The notes under the pieces were generated by a model. The model ran no database searches. It had not been told where the DNA came from and worked only from the letters and a program-made list of their open reading frames with translations. A program made the position numbers and the translations under genes. Shown piece by piece: positions 1 to 7,449 of a stretch of 21,398 nt of DNA (position 1 is its first letter; each line of letters opens with the position of its first letter). The DNA is from JAJPXI01 sp051867655. Lineage in GTDB: Bacteria > Bacillota > Clostridia > Oscillospirales > Oscillospiraceae. The DNA lies in assembly GCA_051867655.1 (NCBI GenBank), contig JBJDYV010000005.1, positions 1 to 21,398 on the forward strand. The letters are read 5' to 3'.

Positions 1-929
1 TCTGTAACCTGAACAATCAGCCCGAGCTGTGGGATCAGATCGCCGAAGCGACCGCAAATGAGATCATCGACATTGTTTCCAAGGTGCCCGAGAATGTGGA
101 GGCACCGCGTGTATTGACGCTCCTGATCTCCTCCGATACCCTGAAGGCGTACACCCACGATTCCCAGCCCGGCGTTATGATCAACGAACTGGGCGGTATC
201 AACGTGGTGGACGAAGACGGTACCTCTACTGCGTCCAGCCTTGATATCAGCCTGGAGGATATTTACGCACTGGATCCCGATATTATCTTCTACTCCGAGC
301 GTTCCGCCGCCGGTGTGGATGTGCTGATGGATCTGGTCGGCGACAGTCCTGTGTGGCAGAGCCTGCGCGCCGTTCAGGATGGCCACATGTATGTTTTGGA
401 GAAAGGCCTGTTCTTCAATAAGGCCAACAAGCGCTACAATGAGTCCTACCGGACCATGGCCAGTTATCTGTATCCTGACTTTGATTTTGGCGGAACCGTG
501 AACACCGCGGCAAAGCTTACCCTGACAGAAGAAAACGGCCTGCTGACCTGCTTTGACGCAGAGACCAGCCCGTTTGAGGACTGTGCTGTTCGGGTCACGG
601 TCGATCAGAGCGCCAAGACCGTTACATTTACCAAGGCGACGGCGGACGGAAAGGATACACAGGAATACTATTGCTTTATGCCCGAAGAGCACATGATGGA
701 GCAGTTCTATTATGTGTCGATGATGGGAACCGGGTTCTATTACTACTATGATACTGAGCTGGGCGAAATGGTCCGCATGGAGAACATGAACCATGAGGAT
801 ACCACGGCGTCCGCCAAGGAAAATGGACGCTTTGATGGGCCTGCTGAGCGCATCAAGGGGGAAGCGGCTGCCCTGGAAAGCTACTTTGAGGAGAGTTTTG
901 GCATGACCATCGCGGAAGCCGTTCAGTAA
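1..929 (+). CDS. Metal-chelate ABC transporter substrate-binding protein, 5'-truncated, with C-terminal extension
   Basis: This is the 3' part of a binding-protein gene. The reading frame is open from base 3, so its true start and any signal peptide lie before the window; the GTG at 84 is internal. The first ~160 visible residues match the second lobe of the periplasmic binding protein 2 family (BtuF/FhuD/HmuT type): LGGINVVDEDG, then DIYALDPDIIFY, then VWQSLRAVQDGHMYVLEKG, closing with a YNESYR..ASYLYPDF helix. The family normally ends near there, at about base 482. This protein continues for ~148 residues with no recognised domain, including a Met/His/Tyr-rich stretch at bases 678-794. It is paralogous to the next gene (compare AWQSINAVAEGRVFYL there). 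The probable role is extracytoplasmic capture of a heme, corrinoid or iron-chelate ligand for the permease and ATPase downstream; the ligand is unknown. Confidence 0.85.
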   Translation, partial: CNLNNQPELWDQIAEATANEIIDIVSKVPENVEAPRVLTLLISSDTLKAYTHDSQPGVMINELGGINVVDEDGTSTASSLDISLEDIYALDPDIIFYSERSAAGVDVLMDLVGDSPVWQSLRAVQDGHMYVLEKGLFFNKANKRYNESYRTMASYLYPDFDFGGTVNTAAKLTLTEENGLLTCFDAETSPFEDCAVRVTVDQSAKTVTFTKATADGKDTQEYYCFMPEEHMMEQFYYVSMMGTGFYYYYDTELGEMVRMENMNHEDTTASAKENGRFDGPAERIKGEAAALESYFEESFGMTIAEAVQ

Positions 930-942
930 TGATCTGAATTGT

Positions 943-976
943 GTCGGCGGGGCTGCAAAATTGTAGCTCCGCCGAC
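943..976 (+). terminator. Hairpin between the two binding-protein genes (attenuator or weak terminator)
   Basis: An almost perfect inverted repeat has arms GTCGGCGG (943-950) and CCGCCGAC (969-976). The stem continues inward through GCT/AGC and GCAA/TTGT pairs with G-U wobbles, leaving a very small A-rich loop. It is followed only by TTTC, so the U-tract is short. It sits between the stop at 929 and the ribosome binding site at 984. It may attenuate readthrough or stabilise mRNA ends, giving the first binding protein a different expression level from the rest. No promoter is evident in the 67-base gap. Confidence 0.6.
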
Positions 977-983
977 TTTCGTA

Positions 984-990
984 GGGAGGA
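984..990 (+). promoter_or_regulatory. Ribosome binding site for the second binding-protein gene
   Basis: GGGAGGA lies 6 bases before the ATG at 997. Another ATG at 993 is in a different frame and too close to the site. The spacing selects 997, which also begins a good lipoprotein signal peptide. Confidence 0.8.
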
Positions 991-996
991 ATATGA

Positions 997-2061
997 ATGA
1001 AACGCGCCCTTTGTTTATGTCTTGCAATTATCATGCTGCTGTTGTGTGCGGCGTGTGGAGAGAAAGCAGCCGATGCTGAAAATATTTCTCCCGCACCGGG
1101 CCAGGAATTAACGGCGGATGTGGAAAACCCGGATGAAGATGCCAAGGTGTCCGCGTCGGCGGGGGGCTATCCGCTGACCGTCCTGGATTATTTTGACTAT
1201 GAGACGACCCTGGAGACCCAGCCGGAGCGGGTGGCGGTGCTGTCCGGCACCGCATTGAATATCTGGTATGACCTGGGCGGAAAATCTGTGTGTACCAGTG
1301 AGCTTTCCGGCAATCTCAAGCTGCATGAGGAGTATGCGGATGAGATCCGCGGCCTGCCTGTTGTGGGCGCGGTCTATTCCCTGAACCTGGAAGCGGTGAT
1401 CGCCCAGGATGCCGATCTGATCATCACCCAGGCCGGCGTTCAGACCGATGCGACGAAGACGCTTCGGGAGATGGATACTCCGGTCATTTCCGTACTGCCC
1501 CGTACCTTTGACGATCTGATCGAGACGTACCGGGTGTTCGGACGCATTTTGGAGAAGGAGGAACTGGCGGAAGAAAAGATCAAGGCGCTCACGGAGGAGC
1601 GGCAAAGCTACATCGACCAGGCGCCGGCCGAGGGAAAGCGAGTCGTGATCCTTTATTTGACCTCCAACTCCCTGTCTGTCAAGCTGAACAGTTCCATCGC
1701 GGGTGATATCGCCACCAGCTTGGGAATCCACAACATTGCCTCGGACCTGCCCCCTGATACCATCGGGTCGGAGAATACGCCGCTGGATATCGAGTACCTG
1801 GTCGAGCAGGACCCGGACCTGGTCCTGGTCACCAGCATGATCGGCAGCAACGATTTGGCGGTGGAAACGATGGAAAAGCAGTTTGCTGAAAACCAGGCCT
1901 GGCAAAGCATAAACGCTGTTGCGGAGGGGCGCGTTTTCTATCTGCCGCAGGAGTACTATCTGTACAACGCGGGCCCGTATTACAACGAGGCGGTACGATA
2001 TATGGCGTGTACCGTGTATCCCGAAATCTATGGGGAGGTCTCGGAGTGGTATGGAAAATAA
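997..2061 (+). CDS. ABC transporter substrate-binding lipoprotein (heme/corrinoid/iron-chelate type)
   Basis: This 354-residue protein opens with a lipoprotein signal: MKR, a hydrophobic stretch, then LLLCAAC with the acylated Cys at position 20. That anchors it to the outer face of the membrane, as expected for a Gram-positive binding protein. An acidic linker (about 21-55) precedes a full two-lobed PF01497-type fold. Visible elements are PERVAVLSGTALNIWYDLGG, VGAVYSLNLEAVIAQDADLIITQ, the long connecting helix around ETYRVFGRILEKEELAEEK, and the C-terminal AWQSINAVAEGRVFYLP. It is a paralogue of the preceding gene but lacks its extension. The permease gene overlaps its 3' end by 11 bases, so this is probably the main binding partner of that transporter. 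It should deliver a metal-chelate ligand; heme and cobalamin are the leading candidates, and the sequence alone does not decide. Confidence 0.9.
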   Translation: MKRALCLCLAIIMLLLCAACGEKAADAENISPAPGQELTADVENPDEDAKVSASAGGYPLTVLDYFDYETTLETQPERVAVLSGTALNIWYDLGGKSVCTSELSGNLKLHEEYADEIRGLPVVGAVYSLNLEAVIAQDADLIITQAGVQTDATKTLREMDTPVISVLPRTFDDLIETYRVFGRILEKEELAEEKIKALTEERQSYIDQAPAEGKRVVILYLTSNSLSVKLNSSIAGDIATSLGIHNIASDLPPDTIGSENTPLDIEYLVEQDPDLVLVTSMIGSNDLAVETMEKQFAENQAWQSINAVAEGRVFYLPQEYYLYNAGPYYNEAVRYMACTVYPEIYGEVSEWYGK

Positions 2062-3046
2062 ACGCGCGCTAAGAGACCAGACATCCTTTCGCGTGACGGT
2101 TCTGGTGGTGCTGGCGGTCCTGTGTGTCTTCGCCTTTTTCCTGGGGAATGGCATCGGAACGCTGAAAATCCCGTTTGACAGGATCGGAACGCTGCTGCTT
2201 CACAATGACGGCTCCGCTGAAGGGAAAGCGCTTTGGAATATCCGGCTGCCGCGCATGATTCTCGCCGGCCTTGTGGGGATCAACCTTGCATTGTCGGGCG
2301 CAATTTTGCAGGGCGTTATGTGCAATCCGCTTGCGGATCCCAGCATCATCGGCATCAGCTCCGGCGCCGGCCTGTTTGGTATTTTTATTTTGGTGGTGGT
2401 GCCGCAGTACGTAACTCTGGTGCCGGTCGCCGCTTTCTGCGGGGCCATGCTCGCGGCGATCATTATTTACGCGCTCGCCTGGAAAGGCGGGATCCACCCC
2501 ACGCGTGTGATCCTTGCCGGCGTCGCGGTATCGGCGCTGTTCAGCGCCGGTATTTCCGGCACCCTCGTGTTTTTCTCGGATCGGGTCCACGGCGCGCTGA
2601 CCTTTATGAACGGCAGTCTGTCCGCCCGCAGCTGGGGAGAGGTCCGCACGATCCTCCCATATACGATCATCGGTGTGATCCTTGTTCTGGTCTTTTCCCA
2701 GCGCATGAACATTCTCGTCCTGGGCGACGATGTTGCCCGCGGGTTGGGACTGAATGTGGAAGCCACGCGCATGGGGTTCACCGCATTGGCGGCTTTACTG
2801 GCCGCCAGCGCGGTCAGCGTTGTGGGCCTGCTGGGGTTTGTCGGCCTGATCGTACCCCACACGATCAGACTCATCATGGGAAATGATTACCGGGTTCTGT
2901 TTCCGGGGTCCGCGCTGCTGGGAGCCGCCTTGGTCATGCTGAGCGACACGTTTGCGCGGACGATTTTCAGTCCGACCGAGATCCCCGTGGGAATCGTTAT
3001 GGCCGTACTGGGCGCACCGTTTTTCCTGTACCTTTTGCGGAGGTGA
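2051..3046 (+). CDS. FecCD/BtuC-family ABC transporter permease
   Basis: This integral membrane protein has 331 residues, the usual BtuC/FhuB-domain/HmuU length, with about nine to ten hydrophobic segments. Family motifs are clear: RLPRMILAGLVGINLALSGA with LQGVMCNPLADP (about residues 65-97), IGISSGAGL (about 100-108), and near the C-terminus GLLGFVGLIVPHTIRLIMG followed by LFPGSALLGA (about 259-292), the region that contacts the ATPase. I chose ATG 2051 (MENKRALRDQ), which overlaps the upstream stop by 11 bases; the open frame extends further upstream, but that part lies inside the preceding gene and is not family-like. GGGGAGG at 2032-2038 is the likely, somewhat distant, ribosome site. 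It forms the translocation channel for the chelate captured by the lipoproteins. Heme, cobalamin and siderophore permeases all share this fold. Confidence 0.92.
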   Translation: MENKRALRDQTSFRVTVLVVLAVLCVFAFFLGNGIGTLKIPFDRIGTLLLHNDGSAEGKALWNIRLPRMILAGLVGINLALSGAILQGVMCNPLADPSIIGISSGAGLFGIFILVVVPQYVTLVPVAAFCGAMLAAIIIYALAWKGGIHPTRVILAGVAVSALFSAGISGTLVFFSDRVHGALTFMNGSLSARSWGEVRTILPYTIIGVILVLVFSQRMNILVLGDDVARGLGLNVEATRMGFTALAALLAASAVSVVGLLGFVGLIVPHTIRLIMGNDYRVLFPGSALLGAALVMLSDTFARTIFSPTEIPVGIVMAVLGAPFFLYLLRR

Positions 3047-3050
3047 TCGT

Positions 3051-3848
3051 ATGCCGGAAATTATTTTGCAGACGGAAAACCTCTGTGTGGGATACCGGGA
3101 GCATCAGGTCATCAAGAATATCAACCTCTCCATTGAAAAGGGAAAGGTGTACTCGATCATCGGCCCCAACGGGTGCGGTAAGACGACGCTGATGCGCGCG
3201 ATCAGCCGCAGCATAAAGCCGACCAGCGGAACGGTCCTGCTGGACGGTCAGAATATTTTTAAAATGAACACCCGCCTCGTTGCCCAGAAGGTTGCGGTCC
3301 TCAGCCAGAGCAACACATCCATGAGTGATATCACAGTCCGCACTCTGGTGCAGTATGGCCGGTTCGCCCATAAAAAGTGGTGGCGCGGCGGCAGTGACAA
3401 GGACACCGCGATCGTGGAGTGGGCGCTGGAAAAAACGGGGATGACGGACTATTCCAACCGACGGATCAACTCTCTGTCCGGCGGCGAGCGGCAGCGGGCC
3501 TGGATCGCCATGAGCATTGCGCAAAAGCCGGAGATCCTGCTTCTGGATGAGCCGACCACATACCTGGATATTTCCCACCAGCTTGAGATCATGGAGCTGG
3601 TGGCCAGGCTGAACCGGGAAGAAGGGATCACGATCGTTATGGTGCTGCATGACATCAATCACGCGGCGCGGTATTCCGATGAACTGATCGTTCTGCACGA
3701 GCACCATATCTGGAAGCAGGGAGAGCCCTGGGCCACGCTGAAAAGCGGGGTGCTCCGCGACGTTTTCCGGGTCGACGCCGTGATCTCCAAAGATGAAGAA
3801 AGCGGTACTCCTATTTTTTACGCTCAAAAAGTGGTGAAGAACGGATGA
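3051..3848 (+). CDS. ABC transporter ATP-binding protein (FecE/BtuD/HmuV-like)
   Basis: This 265-residue cytoplasmic ATPase powers the FecCD-type permease. It has Walker A GPNGCGKTT at residues 38-46, a Q-loop at VLSQSNTSMSD, signature LSGGERQRAW from about 142, Walker B EILLLDEPTTYLDI from about 161, and the switch His at 200 in VLHDINHAARYSD. The LLDEPTTYLDISHQLE form is characteristic of iron-chelate and B12 importers. The start at 3051 follows GGAGGTGA and begins 4 bases after the permease stop. Its last codons overlap the start of the first large chelatase gene by ATGA, tying importer and chelatase expression together. Confidence in the family is very high; the substrate is not known. 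Confidence 0.93.
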   Translation: MPEIILQTENLCVGYREHQVIKNINLSIEKGKVYSIIGPNGCGKTTLMRAISRSIKPTSGTVLLDGQNIFKMNTRLVAQKVAVLSQSNTSMSDITVRTLVQYGRFAHKKWWRGGSDKDTAIVEWALEKTGMTDYSNRRINSLSGGERQRAWIAMSIAQKPEILLLDEPTTYLDISHQLEIMELVARLNREEGITIVMVLHDINHAARYSDELIVLHEHHIWKQGEPWATLKSGVLRDVFRVDAVISKDEESGTPIFYAQKVVKNG

Positions 3849-6800
3849 AGATTACGTTTGTGACCGTGTCCGCCCCCGCTCTGAAGTTTTTGCCGGCTGC
3901 CGCGCGCCGGGTGAACGCGATCGTGCCCGGCGCCGTTTCCCTGCGCCTGTATTACGCGGTCGGCGAACTAGCCCGGGAGAAGTCAGACCGGATGGTCGCG
4001 GACATTGTGTCCGCCGACGCGGTGTTCCTTGATCTGATGGGGGCGCCCCCGGCTGTGATCCAGGCGGTCGAGCGGGGCTGCGAGAGCTGCAAGGGGCAGG
4101 TGATCCCCTACGGCGCTTCCTCGCGCCAGTATCTGCGTCTCGGCGACTTTACCGCTGCGTCCATGCAGAGCTCCAAAATGGGCGGCGGCAAAAAGCCCGG
4201 GATGGAAGCCATGAAAAAGATGCAGGGCATGGCGGAGACAATGGGAAAATACATGCCCGGCAAAATGCGGGACATGCGCAACTACTCTCTGCTGATGAAG
4301 TATTTTCAAAACGCCGGGGAACAGAATTACTTCAATATGCTTTTGCTGCTCACATCGTGCTATGGCGGGATCAGTGGCCTGCCGGCGTTCGGGGAGCCCC
4401 TGGTCCCGCCGGACGCCGCGTTTTACGATGTGGCGGATATGACGGCGTACCCCAAGCAGAAAGGCTTTGAACGGGTTGTCGGCCATGAGCCGGGAAAGCC
4501 CAATGTGGCCCTGTTGTTCACGCCCTATGCGTATCCCACCGACACCTCCGGCTGCGTCCGCGCGATCACGGAAGCTCTGTCCGGCTGCTGCAATGTCTAT
4601 CCCATCGGGCTGAAAGGCTCGTTTTCAGACTGCGAAAAAACGCTGCGGGAGTATCTGTTTGGGATCAACGCCGCCCTGGTGCTGGACTGCAAGCCCTTCC
4701 GCCTGGCGGCCGGCCCCATGGGCGGCGACGCGGACGCGGGCATCCGGCTCCTGGACGAGCTGGGCGCGCCGTTTTTACATCCGTTCTTTTTGACGCGGCG
4801 CACGGAGAAGGAGTGGCGCGCGCAGACGACGGGGTGTTCTCCGGGGGAGGTGCTGATCTCGATCCTGCTGCCCGAGCTGGACGGTGCCGTCGAGACGCTC
4901 CCGGTCGCGGCGATGGGAGAGCCGGTTATCGGTGAGGACGCCGATACGGAACTCTATGAGCTGCAGCCGATCCCCGAGCGGCTCGAACGGCTGGCGGAGC
5001 GGGTCAAAAAGCATCTGGCCCTGCGGGAAAAGCCAAACGCGGAAAAGCGGGTGGCGATCCTCTGCTACAACTATCCGCCCGGCGAGGCCAATCTCTTCGG
5101 CGGCGCGTTTCTGGACATGTTTGAATCGGTCGCCGCGATTCTGAAGCGCCTGAAAAGCGAGGGCTATCAGACCGACGCGCTGACGGCGGAGCAGCTGATG
5201 GAGGTGTTCTGTGCCGGACACGCCGTCAATTCGGGAAAATACGAGTGTACCTGGGAGGAGCAGATCCGGTGGCCGGTGAGCAGCTACGAAGCGGACCCGG
5301 AAGTGGAAACCGCCTGGGGCAGCGCCCCGGGAGAGATCATGGCGGAGGGTCGGGAATTCCTGATCCCGGGCTGTGTGCGGGGCAATGTTTTTATCGGCCT
5401 GCAGCCGGCCCGCGGCGCACAGGGGACAAGCGACAAGGAATATCACGACAAAACACGCCCGCCGCACCATCAGTACGCCGCGTTTTACCAGTGGATCCGC
5501 AGAGAGTTTCAGGCGGACGCGGTCATCCACGTGGGGACCCACGGTACCGTTGAATTTCTGAAAGGGAAAGAGAGCGGGATGAGCGGCGACTGCTGGCCGG
5601 ACCGCCTGATCGCCGACCTGCCGCACATTTATCTGTACTATTGCGGGAATCCCGCCGAGGCGGTCATTGCCAAGCGGCGCACCCACGCGGTCCTTGTCAG
5701 CTACCAGCCGCCGGTCTTTGTGCAAAGCGGCCTGTATGGAGAGTGGCTGGACCTCTCCGCCGCGCTGGAAAATTATCACCATCTCTGCGCCGTTTCGCCC
5801 AGCGGGGCCCCCGCCGCCCTGGATACGGTGCGGACGCGAGCCCGCGCGCTGGGCCTTTCAGATGACTTGGACGAGATCGAGGCGGAGCTGACCCGCATGA
5901 GCAGCAGCCTGATCCCCAGGGGGCTGCACGTCTTCGGTTCCCAGTATACGCCGGATGAGATCGGCGAATACGCGCAGGGGATCGCCGCGCTGCGTGCGGG
6001 GGACGGCGAGGCCGACAGCGAAATGCTCACGCAGGCGGCGCGCGACGCGGCGCCCGCGGCCCACAACCGGGAGCTGGACGCGCTGATGGAGGCGCTGAAC
6101 GACCGGTATATTCCGCCCAGGCTGGCCGGCGATCTGTTCCGCAATCCGGAGGTGCTGCCGACGGGATACAACCTGTATCAGTTTGACCCCCGGCTCGTGC
6201 CCAGCGAAAGCGCCATGCAGCGGGGACGCGAGATCTGCGAGAACACACTCGCCGCCTATTACGCCGAGCATGGCTGCTGGCCCCAGTCCACGGCGGTCAT
6301 TGCCTGGGGCCTGGAGGCGTCCCGCACGCAGGGCGAGACCGTCGGACAGGTGCTGGCGTATCTGGGAGTCCACCTTGCGCCGGACTCCCATGTCTGGAAC
6401 CGGAAATTTGAGATCATTCCGATCAGCGAGCTGGGGCGTCCCCGGATCGATGTCACCATGAACATCTGCGGTTTTTTCCGCGACATGTTCGGCGATCTGA
6501 TCGAAACGCTGGACGACCTGCTCCATCAGCTTTTTGCGCTTGAGGAGACCGACGAGGAAAACTATTTCCGCGCCCACTCCAAAGCGCGGTACCGGCAGCT
6601 GCTGGAACAGGGCTGTGAGGAACATCTGGCCGAACAGCTTGCGGTCGCCCGCATCTTCGGGCCGCGTGCCGGGGAGTACGGAACGGGTCTGACCAATGTG
6701 GTCGAAACGAAGGACTGGCAGCAGGAGAGCGAGCTCGGCGCCGTGTTCACGCAGAGCCTGCGGTATGTGTACGGAAGAAGCATGAACGGCTGTGAATCCG

Positions 6801-7378
6801 AGGGGCTGTATGAGGATAACCTGCGCTGCGTGGATGTGGTCAGCCAGCTGCGCTCCAACACGGAGTATGAGCTGGTGGATCTCGACCACTATTACGAATT
6901 CTTCGGCGGCCTGGCAAAATCGGTTGAGATGGTCAAAGGCAAAAAGGCCGCGATGTACATCACAGACACGACGGGCGGCCGGGTCCTGACCGAGACGGCG
7001 GACAAATCCATCGCCCGCGGGGTGCGCACCCGCCTGCTCAATCCCAAGTGGATCGACGGAATGCTGGAGCACAAATATCACGGCGCACAGAAAATTGCCG
7101 ACAGGTTTGAAAATATCATGGGCCTTGCCGCCCTGACGGGCGCGGTGGACCCGCGGTTTTATGACGACCTGGAGGCGTGCTATGTCAAGGATGAAAATCT
7201 GCGCCGCCGCATGGCGGAGAACAATCCCCATGCCTATATGAAGATCCTGGAGCAAATGTATGAATACAACAGCCGCGGCTATTGGGACGCGGACGAGGAA
7301 CAGCTTGCCCGTATCCGGAAAGCATATCTGGAGCTGGAAGGCGACATTGAAGATGAGATGAGCCCGGAGAGCCGGTGA
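3845..7378 (+). CDS. Class I chelatase large subunit 1 (BchH/ChlH/CobN family)
   Basis: This 1177-residue protein belongs to the porphyrin/corrin-binding catalytic subunit family (CobN-Mg_chel). It has the core motif HVGTHG at 562-567 followed by a FLKGKESGMSGDCWPD segment, then AEAVIAKRR, PTGYN at 772-776, ELGRPRIDV at 862-870 and GFFRD (to about 880). The MSGDC.PD and IAKRRTHAVLVSY wording resembles Mg-chelatase H subunits more than classical CobN. A Met-rich stretch occupies residues 107-144. There is no signal peptide, so it is cytoplasmic. It starts inside the end of the importer ATPase gene (ATGA overlap) with only a weak ribosome site, implying translational coupling. With the I and D subunits just downstream it should bind a tetrapyrrole and insert, remove or exchange a metal using ATP. 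Metal, ring and reaction direction are unknown. Confidence 0.92.
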   Translation: MKITFVTVSAPALKFLPAAARRVNAIVPGAVSLRLYYAVGELAREKSDRMVADIVSADAVFLDLMGAPPAVIQAVERGCESCKGQVIPYGASSRQYLRLGDFTAASMQSSKMGGGKKPGMEAMKKMQGMAETMGKYMPGKMRDMRNYSLLMKYFQNAGEQNYFNMLLLLTSCYGGISGLPAFGEPLVPPDAAFYDVADMTAYPKQKGFERVVGHEPGKPNVALLFTPYAYPTDTSGCVRAITEALSGCCNVYPIGLKGSFSDCEKTLREYLFGINAALVLDCKPFRLAAGPMGGDADAGIRLLDELGAPFLHPFFLTRRTEKEWRAQTTGCSPGEVLISILLPELDGAVETLPVAAMGEPVIGEDADTELYELQPIPERLERLAERVKKHLALREKPNAEKRVAILCYNYPPGEANLFGGAFLDMFESVAAILKRLKSEGYQTDALTAEQLMEVFCAGHAVNSGKYECTWEEQIRWPVSSYEADPEVETAWGSAPGEIMAEGREFLIPGCVRGNVFIGLQPARGAQGTSDKEYHDKTRPPHHQYAAFYQWIRREFQADAVIHVGTHGTVEFLKGKESGMSGDCWPDRLIADLPHIYLYYCGNPAEAVIAKRRTHAVLVSYQPPVFVQSGLYGEWLDLSAALENYHHLCAVSPSGAPAALDTVRTRARALGLSDDLDEIEAELTRMSSSLIPRGLHVFGSQYTPDEIGEYAQGIAALRAGDGEADSEMLTQAARDAAPAAHNRELDALMEALNDRYIPPRLAGDLFRNPEVLPTGYNLYQFDPRLVPSESAMQRGREICENTLAAYYAEHGCWPQSTAVIAWGLEASRTQGETVGQVLAYLGVHLAPDSHVWNRKFEIIPISELGRPRIDVTMNICGFFRDMFGDLIETLDDLLHQLFALEETDEENYFRAHSKARYRQLLEQGCEEHLAEQLAVARIFGPRAGEYGTGLTNVVETKDWQQESELGAVFTQSLRYVYGRSMNGCESEGLYEDNLRCVDVVSQLRSNTEYELVDLDHYYEFFGGLAKSVEMVKGKKAAMYITDTTGGRVLTETADKSIARGVRTRLLNPKWIDGMLEHKYHGAQKIADRFENIMGLAALTGAVDPRFYDDLEACYVKDENLRRRMAENNPHAYMKILEQMYEYNSRGYWDADEEQLARIRKAYLELEGDIEDEMSPESR

Positions 7379-7449
7379 GTTTTCCGGGGCCATCGGCCGC
7401 ACCTTTGCGGTGCATAGACGGAAAAAAGAGCATGACAAGGAGACCGGGT
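7379..7449 (+). other. Intergenic gap before the AAA+ gene
   Basis: This 71-base spacer is one of the longest gaps inside the operon. It contains a small inverted repeat, GCACC (7399-7403) with GGTGC (7409-7413), and no T-run behind it, so it is not a convincing terminator. I see no promoter. A GTG at 7375 and an ATG at 7432 are in frame with the next gene but have poorer ribosome-site spacing than ATG 7450. Confidence 0.4.
7437..7443 (+). promoter_or_regulatory. Ribosome binding site deciding the AAA+ (I subunit) start
   Basis: AAGGAGA lies 6 bases before ATG 7450. The protein then begins MKNNYPFTAIVGQEQ, matching the start of the sister D subunit (MTDLRYPFAAIVGQEQ). This selects 7450 over the upstream in-frame starts. 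Confidence 0.8.

Noticed and set aside
1919..2050. N-terminal extension of the FecCD permease into the preceding gene
   Set aside because: The extra 44 residues are an out-of-frame reading of the binding protein C-terminus, Arg-rich and unlike a permease. ATG 2051 gives the normal family length.
7399..7413. Small inverted repeat GCACC/GGTGC considered as a terminator
   Set aside because: The stem has only 5 bp and there is no T-run after it. The operon continues with a good ribosome binding site.
7375..7449. An upstream GTG (7375) or ATG (7432) start for the I subunit
   Set aside because: These would add a non-family N-terminal tail, while ATG 7450 has AAGGAGA at ideal spacing and aligns with the D subunit N-terminus.
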